64,000 bases of DNA from Chrysogorgia sp. JL179-B06 (taxonomy: Eukaryota; Cnidaria; Anthozoa; Scleralcyonacea; Chrysogorgiidae): contig JAYKKM010000121.1 of assembly GCA_035772405.1 (NCBI GenBank), positions 1,026,001-1,090,000 of the forward strand. Direction: 5' to 3'. A program made the position numbers and the translations under genes. Of the stretch, positions 34,454-45,617 are shown piece by piece; within the stretch, counting starts at the first letter, position 1; each line of letters opens with the position of its first letter. Under the pieces are notes generated by a model that saw nothing but the letters and a program-made list of their open reading frames with translations, did no database searches and was not told where the DNA came from.

Positions 34454-36371
34454 CTATGAGTATTTAATGTATTTAACATGTGTAAGAAATAAGTTATGCT
34501 GTTCAAGAACAGCATGCATGCTTGATGACATACCGTTACCGGTATTGTCATTCCACATAGCTGAATTAAACAAAATAACATCTACATGCACCCAGATACC
34601 ATTAGAAATAATAAAATGGCAATAAAAAGTACTAGTGCAGAATAACTGCTGCTGAATTTGAACATAATACTGGTGGTTTGTGTTGATCACCAGATTTCCT
34701 TTGTTCTTCTTATAAATATGCAATCTGCATAGACTATCTTCAAAAGATCCTTCTTCCTTTGATGTTGTCTTCTTAACTTCAATTATTCCTTCTCCATCAT
34801 GAATACGACCATCTGGTGAGGCTCCAAGGAATGGATGGCTCGTGGAAATTACAAATCCCGACTTTTGTACTTTATTTCCACTTAAGCATTCATACATGGC
34901 AATAATCTTACCTTCCCATTCCACACCTTCCCTCATTGCTTTAGTTTGGGCATTGTTAGTGTACTGCAAAACACTTGCGATGGCTTTTGTATGACTTGTT
35001 GTATCCTTTTGCAAGCAACGCTTAGCCTTTGAGGCAGTTATTCTTGGTTGCCGAGTTGTGAACCATAATTCTGAGTGTTGTTCTCTTGTCAGCCTTTCAA
35101 TTTCCTTTTGGTTGGCATTCGTATAATCTTTTCTTTACTCTCTCTGCCTTCTCCTTTATCTCTACCATTGAATATGGACCAGTGATAACAGGGGAAGTAA
35201 GTTTCCATTTTAAACTAGGGGTCCATTTTAAACTCAGGGTCTGTTGCTTGTTCTTCAGGTTGGCTTTATGGCATAGCCCCCATGTAGATCCTGAGGAAGA
35301 ATTAAAGAGAGTCCAATAACTTTCCCAGTTTTCTGTTCAACCTTTTTGACCGCCTCTAATATTCCAGCAAATGTTTTTCTTGTTGCATCATAGTTTAAGT
35401 TTTTAGCTTTTCGTTTTTTTTCTTTTCTGCACTCATGTTTGATGAACTGTAGGGAGTGAACTGGTGATGGGTCGATCTTTTTTTTGCGAGGTACATTCCA
35501 CTTGCATGGTTTCGATGTACAAGGCAGCTCCTCGTGCTCTTTTTCACCATCTTCCTTTGTCCGGCCATAGCTCTCCAGTGCAAACAAACTGGCTGTTACA
35601 TGGTTGCATCGACCATCAATACCAGCAGGACAACCACAGCATGCCTGGCGCACAGAGTAAACTTTTCCTTTCTTCATGGATGGCAAAACTTTACCTAAAA
35701 CAAAAAACATCTGACCTTGTTGCTTGGCAAACATCTGAAGAACATGTCCTGACTTGAACATGTTTTATCCTTTTACCAAAGGCTTTTCAGTAGACAGTTG
35801 CTGCTTTAATTCAACATCCTCTATCATAAACTTGTATAGGAAACTACGCTGAAATCTTGGGAGGCAGTTGAGGTCGCCTTCGAAACCAGAAACTGGAAAA
35901 TTCTCGTCTGATGATGAACTGATCTCTGTCAACATGCCAAGCTTTAACTTCTTCTGGGCTATATTTAACCTGCCATCAGGGTCAATTAGAGTTGATGAAA
36001 GGCCGTTTTCAACGTAATTTTTAACTAATAATAACAATATTAATGTTATGGATTACAACAGTAACTAACAAAACGATTTATTGTCGTATTTACCACAATA
36101 AGATCACACTTTTTCCCCGAGAATTTTCCACCACGACACAACCATTGTTTCAAAATCGCCATGCTACATTGCTCAATGGGTTTAGGCAACAATGCTCCTG
36201 GGATATCTTTCTCTTCTAGTGTAATATCTTCACTAATTACCGCATTCCATCTACACTAATGACATTTAAATCGTTTCCTTTGCATTCTTCTGTTATGGAA
36301 ATCTCTCCTTCAGCCATTGATTCCTTCGAAAACAAATCGATCGCGTCCCCCAAAACAGCCCCAAAAATCAT
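34454..36371 (-). pseudogene. ISL2EU accessory nuclease: SAP-like, SWIM finger, YqaJ exonuclease
   Basis: The likely start is the ATG at 36371 (or 36317, MAEGEISITEE). A second exon near 36200 has a SAP-like motif ([15 protein letters not shown]). The frame at 35765-36037 leads into 35255-35761 with CCGCPAGIDGRCNHVTASLF, a SWIM-type zinc finger. The last frame (34454-35014) has AMREGVEWEGKIIAMYE, GFVISTSHPFLGASPDGRI and GIIEVKK, the YqaJ-type nuclease core with its D-x(n)-E-x-K catalytic pattern. A nuclease of this kind accompanies ISL2EU transposases. At least one frame break separates the SWIM and YqaJ parts (about 35015-35255), so activity is doubtful. Confidence 0.85.
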
Positions 36372-36481
36372 TGCGTGCAACAAATTAGTACCCAGGCCGT
36401 GCAGTTTCTGAAGTGGCTAATTCGCTATCATAATTTTCAGTAACATAATTGGAATTAAGATCGCCAAGAACAATAAATTCT

Positions 36482-36967
36482 TTAGATTCCATGTACAGAG
36501 TTTGAACTATTTTTTTCTAAACTGGAGAAAAACGCAACATTGCAAGAAGGAGGTCTATAAACGGCTGTGCTATTAAAGGGTACACTATTTGGTTTGGAGA
36601 TATCAATACTAAGTATTTCAAAAGGCTCATTATTTAGATCGGCTCTGACTCTATAATTTATATTCGAGCGAATATATATACAGACTCCTCCTCCACTACG
36701 ATTTCGATCTCGCCTAATTATTACGTATCCCTCAATATGAACTAAATTATCAGATATTGTGGAGTCCAGTCTAGTTTCATTTAATGCTAATATATCCAAA
36801 GTTTGATCTACCATCATGATTCTTAATTCGTCAATATGCAAGACAAAGCTTGCAATATTTAAACTGGCCATTTTAAAGCCTCGCACTTTAGGTAGTAACA
36901 GAGGTGTATCATAGCTTACTTCACAATTCTGATTTGCATAAACATTAAAATTGTCAATATCACTCAA
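36482..36967 (-). pseudogene. CR1-like LINE endonuclease, N-terminal half
   Basis: The frame contains FKMASLNIASFVLHIDEL, LDILALNETRLDSTI, GYVIIRRDRNRSGGGVCIYI and LSIDISKP, matching an APE endonuclease with the catalytic Glu in NETRLD. It ends shortly before the right ISL2EU terminus at 36419. The C-terminal half, including GISDHSLVYAI, lies on the other side of the element at 31055-31279. Confidence 0.85.
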
Positions 36968-37872
36968 TCAAAACGACTTATTTATATGCGCCATAATTTT
37001 TTTAGATAGGGTAGATGAACCCTGTTGGTTCAAATGAAGACCTTTGTCATTTAGAGAATTATGGTCAATGTTATTGTGGTCAATAAAAGACCATCCCCTA
37101 TTAGTGCTAAAAGTCTTTAATACCTTGTTTACTTTAGGTACCTTGTCTGACAGCACAGGATCATCTGACCTTTGTAGAACACCAGATAGCGACACATTCG
37201 CTTTGGAATTCTGCACAATGTTGTCAGCTAGATTCACAATACTTTCGGCAACCAGTTGGGGATTCATCGATTTAAGGTTATTGGTTCCGACATGTAAACT
37301 TATTTTTTCAGGATCTTTACGTAAAGTTGGACAGCCAGGAAATGATTTTATGTTGATTCGAGGTCCTTTATCGTTTTTCCGCAACTTCCACCCTTGAAAG
37401 TCGAATCCCCAAGAATTACGACAGATTTAGTTGAAGCATGGTTTAATGTAGAATCATTATTCGTTTGGTCAGGGGACTTATCATCGAGGTTGTCTTTTGG
37501 GACTTCTTGGCTTTGGGCATTTTTCTTATTCTTCGATTTCCGCTTCTGAGTTTTATTACTTTCTTGATCGCAGCTACCACCTTGAGCCTGTTCGTCACCT
37601 GTTCTCGAGTCGGTATGCAGGATTCTGAGAGAAGTAATTGAGCTGGCTTTTTCGAATTCAAGCTTATGAATCGAATTCGACAGATTGCTGTTCTCTGTTT
37701 TAAGTAGATCGACCTCCTTACGAAGTAATTCATTTTCGTCACGCAGCTTAATTTTCGACTCCTCATCTCCCGCAATTTGCATACAAGAGTTTGAGTAATT
37801 ATTTAAATCAACGGCTTTTTTCAACAGAATAATATTTAGTTTGATTGAGCATAAAGTCTTGGGAAGCGACAC
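36968..37872 (-). pseudogene. CR1-like LINE ORF1: coiled coil plus SGNH esterase
   Basis: The frame at 37348-37872 starts with a heptad-rich segment (LRDENELLRKEVDLLKTEN), a Lys-rich linker and then VVILGDSTFKGGS, the GDS block of SGNH hydrolases. After a frameshift near 37370 the second frame (36968-37384) continues with LRKDPEKISLHVGTNNL (the N block) and ends with NSLNDKGLHLNQQGSSTL (the H block, normally DxxH). ORF1 proteins of CR1 and L2 LINEs carry such an esterase. One frameshift and 5' damage make it inactive. Confidence 0.78.
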
Positions 37873-38300
37873 AGGTTGAATCGAACTCGGTTGAATTTAG
37901 TTGACATCCAAGAGACGCTTCGTTGACTCCACGACTCGTGCAGATGAAGTTGCCTAGGCTTTCTTGAAAGGTTTCCTCGATAAACCGAGATCGTTCGTTT
38001 CAAACGAAAACATGTTATGGTGTTTGTCTTCATTAATGTCGACATTTTCCGCTTCTTGCCATCGGTCTTCCTGAAGGATATTAACGATGAACATCCTCGG
38101 ACCATAAGTAGTTGGTATCTTCATTATAAGATAAAGCATTTCTGGATACTTGTTTAGTATGAATGTATGACAATAATATGCAGTCATGGTGACATGTGTA
38201 CTAACTGTACTGTTAGTCACATGTAATGTAAATGTTATGACGTTTAGCGATCCCGGGGGCCCTAGCAGCCAAGCTAACACCTTCCCAGAACGCATTGCAA

Positions 38301-39039
38301 GCTGTGTTTAATAACTTTAAGCTTGCAATTGTTTATACATGTGAAATCTGAGGGAGTTTTGAGACTTGGCAGACTAAAACACGACAATACTATAAAAATT
38401 ACCTTTTGTTAAAATAATTTGAAGGAAATTTGAAGGAAATTACAGAAAATTAAGACTGGAAAAGGAATTTTCAATATTTCATTGTGGAAACACTGTCAGT
38501 ACTTATCAGTGAACATAGTAATGCTTAAATTATCTGACTATACGAATGATATACTGTGTCCAACTAGTCTTATGAGTAAAAAATAAAGTTTCAACCCACC
38601 ATCAACGCATTGCTAAAGCAAGCCCAATTCGGTCTTGGTAACCAATATCGAAATACATTTTCGACTTTTAGTCTCTGGACACAACAACTCATTTTACACA
38701 CATAGTGTGTTACAAAATGTGTTTTTACACTTAAGTGTGTTTTTAACTGGTTTGCAACATGGCTTGCTAACTTTTCTAGTGTATCAACAGTTTCTTGAAT
38801 GGGGATGGGAAGCAATGTCACCCTGCTACATCTCAAGTCCTTATTTCTGGATAGATTCTAATGTAACTCATTGTAGTCCTAAGGTTATGACAACTAAAAA
38901 ACCGATAGAGCAATCTACTACATGTACCTCACAAAGTGCCCCAAAACAATACATGGAGGTAATAGAAACGGAAGGAGGAAAAGGAACATGCATCCCTAAT
39001 ACTATGTTACCAAGCCTGGAGATCCCTTCAGTAAATCAG
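38301..39039. other. Interval with interspersed repeat, no gene
   Basis: 38400-38560 carries the reverse complement of the short repeat at 6170-6345. A plus-strand frame at 38635-39042 shows no recognised domain; it may belong to the gene that follows. Confidence 0.4.
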
Positions 39040-40276
39040 TGACTTAGGTGCAGTTCAATGTAGTGTTGCTGATGGGCAGTATGTCTTGCCTACAGTTAAT
39101 GCACAGCACATGGGAAAATCATGCAGAGAGCTTTTGAAAGAAACTCAAAACCTCACCTACCTTTGCTCTAATGGAGAAGTTTTAGAGTCACTGAAGCAAG
39201 ATATATAGCCCTGACAAATTTCCACCCATTTGTTCCATCAGAAAATGGCATTTTTATTGGAGTTCCCAAACTGAAGAAAACAGTACCATGAGCAAAATCC
39301 CACAGAAGCAGGGCTGTGCTAAACTAAACAGAAAAAATAACCATCCAATACAGGTATCACCCTTGAAAAAGAAACAAGAAGTTGTTCCAAAGCCCTTATC
39401 AAAAGAAGACACCAGTCAAAATGAATACTTGGAAAACCATGTAACCACAAAAACAGATGTAACAAAACAGGATGACATAAATAAACACAAAAAAAACACT
39501 GAAGAGAAAGTTCATTAACATCCAGTCATTGAAGAGAATGCAACCAAAATATATTAAGAAGAAAAGCAAGATTTCATTCGATTTACCTAATCACAAAGAA
39601 AATGCCATCAACAAGCATGTGCCTATCCAGAAAGAAGAATCTGCCACGATTATAGTCGATGAGGTTCAGCATACAAGACCCTGGAAATCCTGCTTCAACG
39701 TTTACCTTATACAAGTGAGCAAAGGTAAAAGTTTGGTGATGTGGTTCTGAAATACATGCAGGGCAGATTTTATTGAAAAAAAGTTTCCCCTTTGTGGATG
39801 GTTTATGTGAGCCTGCTGTTCAAGATGACTTAGTAACCCCAGTTACTAGTGAGTTTATGCAAATCATCAACACAGATTCACATTGGGTATGCTTGAGTAC
39901 CATCTCATCCAGTTGTGGTACTGTCAAAGTGTATGACAGTCTATACCTAACAGTTAGCTCAATTACTATCAGTCAAGCTTGCAGTATTCTCATGTTCACT
40001 GGCAACAACATATTACCTTCGTAAATGAGAAAGTTCAAAGGTAAACGAATCCTAATGACTGTCAGGTTTGCACTGGCCTTCGCAACAGATTTGTGCCATG
40101 GCATAAATCATACAACACAATCCTATGATCAAGGAAGCATTCATTGGCATTGTCAGTTGCTTGGATTCACTGGAGCCCTACCATCTAACTACCAAAACAA
40201 TAGTGGCAATCTACTATGTCTGCCAAATGACAAGTCTGAATATGTGCAGTGTAAAGCCTGGTGTGAACATTCCTGA
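39040..40276 (+). pseudogene. C48 (Ulp1-like) cysteine protease-like gene, broken
   Basis: Upstream frames (39288-39750) are Lys-rich and disordered. The protease-like part reads MQIINTDSHWVCLSTI (catalytic His), VKVYDSLYL (Asp) and, across a frameshift, NPNDCQV where NG-DCG is expected (Cys), followed by FALAFATDLCHGINHTTQSYDQ (40025-40276). The arrangement His-Trp, Asp, Cys with FALAFATDL is typical of Ulp1-like domains carried by several eukaryotic transposons. Stops and a shift at the catalytic Cys show decay. The element to which it belonged is not identified. Confidence 0.6.
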
Positions 40277-40378
40277 GCGGGCAATAAAAACAAAATGGAA
40301 GTGGAATAAATACAAACAGTTCTGTATATACCTTTCCTTTTCAATATATAATTTTATATATATATAATTACATATATA

Positions 40379-40622
40379 CAGTACTGCTTAGAAATAACCT
40401 AACAAAAACCGAGGTCAAACCTAGGTTGAACCTCACCTTAATAATGATATTACTCTGTTCAGTGTTAGTTAAACTGTCTCTGAAACACACTGAATATAAA
40501 TATGGACTATTTTCTGTGTTACTATATAATTCTATTGTGCTTTGCTAAAGTTTAGGACCAGTTCTATCATTGTTTAACTGAACCTCAACCTCCGCCACAC
40601 TGTTAGGTTATTTCTGAGCAGT
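40379..40622. mobile_element. MITE of the CAGTACTG family, diverged right end
   Basis: The left end CAGTACTGCTTAGAAATAAC follows TA, and the right end reads GTTAGGTTATTTCTGAGCAG, then loses its last bases. The interior has AGGTCAAACCTAGGTTGAACC repeats. It is related by its ends to 29108-29392. Confidence 0.75.
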
Positions 40623-40687
40623 TATTTCTGTTATTTCTTTTATATATATATAATAATTAATAGTTTGAAATCAAATACTAATTACAT

Positions 40688-40891
40688 GTGGTGTTGCTAG
40701 GTTCTAACCTTGGTCCACTTCTCTTTGTTGTATACATAAATGATCTGCCAAACTGTCTAGAAAAAACGCAAGCATTGATGTTTGTGGACAACACCAACAT
40801 TATATGTTGGGGAGAATCGCCTGCTGACATTGAACGCAAAATTAATATAGATCTCGATAACGTTCACAAATGGCTTACTTCCAACAACTAA
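40688..40891 (+). pseudogene. LINE reverse transcriptase fragment
   Basis: The short frame contains GSNLGPLLFVVYINDLP, then FVDNTNI in place of the catalytic FADDT, and IERKINIDLDNVHKWL. It is a solitary remnant of an APE-type LINE with a mutated active site. Confidence 0.75.
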
Positions 40892-41515
40892 TCGACCTTG
40901 GTCGGTTCAATAACCTATACTTATTGGTATGTATTAGTAGTTATATCTGTATAATTTGTAAATTGTTAATTTTCTCCATATTTTCTTTATATATACATAT
41001 ATATGTAAATACATGGCCCTTTGAAAATCAGGAAACTGAAAGGCTACCATGTGTAAATAAGTTTAATTAATAATAATATGTTTCACGTTGTATTGCTGCA
41101 TGAACGACAGGAGGCAAATCCAATTCCAATCGCGAGGCGGCGCCAGACGTAAGTTCCCAACAGTGATCGTCCTAGAGGAAAACAAATTACCACCATTTTG
41201 AACGAGCATTTGCGAAAAGAGCTATTGGGGTTTATATTCACAATTTTCCGTTGTAGTTTATACATCAGGAGTCATTGATATTATTGACACTCAGACTGTG
41301 TATTTATATTTTTTATACGATCATGTATTGATGGGTATTCTAACATGTTATACAAAATAAACACGTTTGATATACAACAGACCGTGTCAGTTGACTTATA
41401 ACTAGAGCGAAAAGAATAAGTTATTGTAGTGTAATACTATTTATTTATGAACCAGAGCTGCTAAATATTACTCGTTCGAAACCGTTTTGCGGCCCTCAAG
41501 GCAACTTCTATTCCC
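40892..41515. other. AT-rich interval without gene
   Basis: Short frames at 40870-41070 and 41083-41265 lack motifs. Nothing else is recognised. Confidence 0.4.
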
Positions 41516-41914
41516 ATGCTCCTTGGGGAGTTAGAAAGGCGTTTCTCAAACGAAAATACTGAAGTACTGGGGGCGTTGGAGGCTTTGGATGCATCAAAAC
41601 CAACGAGCACGTATCTGGATTACACAACGCTGTCCCCGAAAAATATGGAAATTGTGTCGCAATTGACTCTGGTTTGCTGGAGACTGAATGCGAACGAGCG
41701 AAGATTTTAATTGCGGCCGGAAAGAACATAGATCCTGAATTATACCTTAATTTATTTAAAGTGATCGGTATATGGAAGACCTTGCCAGTTGGTACTGCAA
41801 ACATAGAAAGAAGTTTTAGCACAATGAACAGAATAATAGGCTGGGCTCGCAACAGTTTAGACTCTTCGTGGGCCAGTGACTTTATGTTGCTATCAATGAA
41901 CAAGGACATCTTAA
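41516..41914 (+). pseudogene. hAT transposase C-terminal fragment
   Basis: Two overlapping frames give LLGELERRFSNENTEVLGAL and, after a shift near 41690, ERAKILIAAGKNIDPELYL, LPVGTANIERSFSTMNRII and ASDFMLLSMNKDI. The LP-G-T-x-x-ERSFS block is the hAT dimerisation signature. The fragment stops where the next element begins, and its downstream end is not seen. Confidence 0.72.
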
Positions 41915-42104
41915 GGCCCATCTACACGATACGATTTTTGCTTACGATTGTCGTATACGACTTGCTGACGCCATCCTTGCGACACGAATCGTGCCGTGTA
42001 CACAGCCCTACGACTGTTGTATACGACACAAAAAAATCGCAGGGATTAAAACTTGTTTTAAAATCCTACGACTTACTTACGATTTGTACTGTGAAAATAT
42101 AAAA

Positions 42105-43678
42105 AGTTCAAAACGGCAGAGGGTGAAACTTCGAACAAAAACAACAAGAAACAAAAGGAAGCATATAATTTTTTTGATCATGAAGTTGAAATGTTAATTC
42201 ATGCATGGAGTAAGCGCGAGGTACTTTTTAACAGCAAAAATCCTGACTATTTTAAGAAAGATCCTCGCATGACAGCTGTAAACCAAATGGTCGAAGAACT
42301 GGACTTTACAGGTGCGTTACTACTGATAGTTAGATAATTATAGCTGCAAAACTGCCAAAACACATAATATACTGTATTACAGTAAACACCAAGTGAAACG
42401 TCAACACAGTTAACCTTGTTTTGACAGCACAGATAATTTTACGGCGACATGCAAACAACAAGATAAAGCAAAGCTGAGTAAAGTCACTTTTCAGCCTCTC
42501 AGTGACTTTTAAAATTGATAAATACAGAATTAGTCAAATTCCAAACTTACTGGGAACGGAAACAAGCAAAAGTTATCCTACTGTTTAGTGTAATGGTGTA
42601 CCGATTTGCATAAAACAAATGGCGGACTATGCTTGCTCAAAGACGAACTCAATTTAGTATACAATTGTTAAAAGTTCACACGATTCAATACAATGACTTA
42701 CGTATTTGACGGCCATCAAGCTCAGACAAGTTCAGCATATGCTATGTGTAATATGCATTGGATGGGATAAAACGACGCATAACTATCCTATTTAAGAAAC
42801 TATCAGCGTCTTTTTCGTCATAACAGCTATAGGATTGTTTTTGCCTGTAATGGTTTGAAAATCTGTATGGCTTCCCAATTATCGTTTAGCCAATTAAAAA
42901 CAAGAGAAGCATTATCGTTTAAGCCAATTGAACTAAATAGAAGCCAGTAGAAACTAGCCTGGTTTTTAGCTGTTCTGAACTATTCAATAATTCGTATTAA
43001 ATTTGATCATTAATTCCTTCTTTGTTTTGCAAAATCTGTTACATTTGTGGGTATATGTATGTAATGTAAGTACTAACTATAATCTCACCTTCAAGGTTTA
43101 ACATCAGCAGATGTCCAAAAAAATGGCTGGCCTACGTACCTATTATGGTAGGGAGATAGGAAAGGAAAAAGCGAGTAGGAGTAGTGGTAAAGGTACATTG
43201 AAATGATCTCTATAACAGTAAATGGCCTTTTTTCCACCTCCTCCATTTCCTAAGAGATAATATCACCCCCAGGAAAACACAGTGTACCATTCCAATCAAT
43301 GCTGTTGTTATTGAGGAATCTGACCAGGAAAGTGAATCAAGGACATCATTTCAAACCCCAGGCCCAGGAGAAGGTGCCAGTACTGCAGCTGTCGCTTTGT
43401 ACAATGTGGATAACCCTCCCTCATCCAAGAACAAACGAAAGAGGAAGACGGAGTTGTTAGCTTCTTGTTTACAAGAGCTAATACACAAGCCTCAGCCACC
43501 AATCTCATCTGATCAACTTTTTGGTCAGTATGTTGGTCAACAACTACAAAAAGTTCCCAAGGGATATAAAAAAGAGTTGTTGAAACTGGAGGTTCAACAA
43601 CTTATTGTAAAAGCCATGCATCCCCATTCCTCAAGATCAGTGCTTACTGAGCTTGATGAAAACATTATAATTGTATGA
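42105..43678 (+). pseudogene. MADF/BESS accessory gene of Harbinger system 3
   Basis: Exon 1 (to 42311, GT donor) has, after a frameshift, FDHEVEMLIHAWSKREVLF, NSKNPDYFKKDPRM and NQMVEELDFTG, the first half of a MADF/Myb-like domain. Exon 2 (43096-43191) reads LTSADVQKK, then MAGLRTYYGREIGKEKASR after loss of one A in a homopolymer. Exon 3 (43273-43678) ends with SSDQLFGQYVGQQLQKVP and KELLKLEVQQLIVKAM, a BESS-like motif. The 784-base first intron shows no other gene. By analogy the protein would bind element ends; at least two frameshifts disable it. Confidence 0.7.
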
Positions 43679-44552
43679 AACATGAATTATGTATATATAT
43701 ATATATATAAACATTTTAATTTACAACATTTTGATGTTTTTTTTCAAAAGCCAGCTTACATACAGTATGGTAATTGTTATCTAAGTCTAAGGTTTTGACC
43801 AAAGTCCCTCAGATATTAATTGTATTAAAGATATAAAAACTAATTAAGCAAACCCAGATCAGTTTTTCAGCCTCAAGTTATATATATATTTCAAAAAAGT
43901 TGATGAAAAAATAAGAATTTTGGCATACTGTATGTAACTTGGCCTTTTCAATGTACCATAATTTACATTTTATATACAGTACAGAAAATTTACAATGTAA
44001 TTAATTAATAAAATAATGAAAATATTGAATAGAATCAAGTGTCAATACAATGTATTCATAATAACATGGAATTATGTAAATGTTTTTTTTTAGTTAAGTT
44101 GGAATGTTGCAACTTGATGCTGTGCAAGCTGTGTTAAATTGTCAGTACTCTGAAAAACTCTGAGCTCCAGACAGGACTCAGACCTGCAATGTTCTGAATG
44201 CAATTAGCCATACACTCTAACCATTGAGCCTGTAGAGTTTTTATTTTCTGAGTACTGGCAGCTTAACAAAGCATGCATGGCAAACCTTACAAACTTTATG
44301 TAAATGTTACTAAAAATATTACTTGTTAATTGATTGATGTGAATTTCCAAAATATTCAATATACTAATTAGTATTCAAACATATGCAATTTAATATATAC
44401 ATGTATTAATATTTTATAATAATTTTTTATTTCGATACAATATTTGTCCATAAATTAAAGAACTTTAATAATTATGCATACAAACATATAGTCAAACCAA
44501 AATGTTCCACTGCCCTGGCCATGATCATTAAAATGTTCACAAAGTTTCTCTC
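43679..44552. other. 3' spacer between convergent Harbinger genes
   Basis: AT-rich, with a (TA)n run at 43690-43709. A tRNA-like hairpin lies within it (44125-44275, separate entry). No coding frame. Confidence 0.5.
44125..44275 (-). repeat. tRNA-like core inside an inverted repeat
   Basis: On the minus strand GGCTCAATGGTTAGAG resembles a tRNA A box and GCAGGTCTGAGTCC a B box at normal spacing. The core is flanked by an imperfect inverted repeat (GTCAGTACTCTGAAAA and CTGAGTACTGGCAG). It may be a decayed tRNA gene or SINE that became part of a foldback element. Confidence 0.4.
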
Positions 44553-45540
44553 TCACTTCTTCAGCCTTAATGACTGTCTACCTTTTCTACAGTTTGGAAA
44601 GGATGCAATGTTACTCGACATGTCATCTCTTCTCCAATTACCATCTTTCACTGCACCATATTGATCCTCTCCATCGACAGATCCTGTGAGGATGTATCTA
44701 TTGGGGACCTTAGCTCTTAGAAAATTATGAAGTGCCAATGTAGCAAGAATTATTTTGACAGCATCAGGTTTAACTGAAAGAACAGTTGAATACACCCTTA
44801 AACCTGCTTGATAGTATTCCAAAAACATTCTCACTGACCCGCCTCCCTCGTGAAAGCCTATAATTAAAGATCCTTTTCTCATCATTAAGACCCCGTTGTG
44901 AAAAAGGCTTCATCACATATGTCTCCAGAGGAAAAGCATCATCACCAGCAAAGAAGTATGGAATTGGAGTGTCAGAATCAGTATCCGAAATAGGTTCAGA
45001 TGGTGAAGGATGTGCCTTAGGTTCAGGAAGGTGAAGGTTATTGTTGACCAGCTTTTTCCAGAAAACAGTGTTTTTCATCACACCACTGTCACTTATTCTA
45101 CCCTGACATCCAACATCAGCAAATATAACATTGTAGTTCGCATAAACAACAGCCATTAGGACAATGCTGTAGTAGCCCTTATAGTTGTAAAACACAGCCA
45201 CTATTTTATGGATGAAGAATTCGGATATGTTTACCATCAGAAGCTGCCATTTTTCTTCAAATCCATCTGTTATTGCCAACCACTCTAGTTCTTTGTCAGG
45301 GAAGTGTAAATATTCATCTTTCAGGCTATCGTATATGGCTTGGCATACCTCTGGAACAATGAGGGCAATAGCAGAGACGGAAATCCTGAATTGGTATTGC
45401 AAGCTTGAATAAGACTCTCCCGTAGCCAAGAATCTTAATGTCAAAGCCAGTCTTTCTCCAGATGGTATTGCTTCCCTCATGTTCGTATCTCTACATGCAA
45501 ATTTACTTTCCACTTTGGCCAACAAACACTATTTTAAAAA
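44553..45540 (-). pseudogene. Harbinger transposase, system 3, lacking first catalytic Asp
   Basis: The main frame (44770-45525) has REAIPSGERLALTLRFLATG, LQYQFRISVSAIALIVPEVC (HTH region), FNYKGYYS-like and IFADVGCQGRISDSGVM (second Asp), ETYVMKPFSQRG and RRVSENVFGILSSRF (Glu). The segment that should carry GALDGKH with the first Asp is replaced by unrelated residues between FEEKWQ and YNYKGYY, so the active site is incomplete. The C-terminal frame (44553-44885) has LATLALHNFLR. The N-terminal exon is missing; an acceptor (AAAATAG) precedes CLLAKVESK. Convergent to the MADF gene. Confidence 0.85.
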
Positions 45541-45617
45541 GCAATGTTTATGATGGATGAGTGATGAAAGTTTATATTTGCAGCTACTGTATAGTTTACA
45601 AATAAAATAATATTTGC

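Larger units (their letters stand above)
31324..36421. mobile_element. ISL2EU-type transposon with AT duplication
   Basis: The element 31326-36419 is flanked by AT (31324-31325, 36420-36421). Inverted ends read TAGCCACTTCAGAAACTGCA with a further match to about 33 bases. It splits the endonuclease region of the CR1-like LINE; the LINE reading resumes on the far side. It carries a THAP-domain frame, a DDE_Tnp_4-type transposase and a SWIM/YqaJ nuclease gene. THAP, this DDE type, YqaJ and AT duplication together define the ISL2EU group. A 582-base insertion and stops damage the transposase. Confidence 0.9.
28440..38300 (-). mobile_element. CR1-like LINE, copy B, split by nested insertions
   Basis: Reading right to left: ORF1 region (about 38100-36968), APE endonuclease (36967-36482, continuing at about 31296-31055 past the ISL2EU insertion), spacer, reverse transcriptase (30995-29426) and C-terminal region (29051 to about 28510). 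Motifs include [60 protein letters not shown] and TAKHLGVFLDD. The nested elements are ISL2EU (31326-36419), a TTAA MITE (29635-30270) and a TA MITE (29108-29392). A 48-base segment encoding RLRESDDNLIITRIPK is duplicated in frame near 28651-28746. Many lesions: inactive. Confidence 0.85.
41915..45600. mobile_element. Harbinger system 3, right end not found
   Basis: The presumed left end GGCCCATCTACACGATACG follows TAA inside the hAT fragment, in agreement with a TWA target duplication. It contains a MADF/BESS gene (plus) and a transposase (minus) facing each other. No complementary terminus is visible before the L2-like LINE at 45.6 kb, so the right end is lost or lies beyond that insertion. 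Confidence 0.55.
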
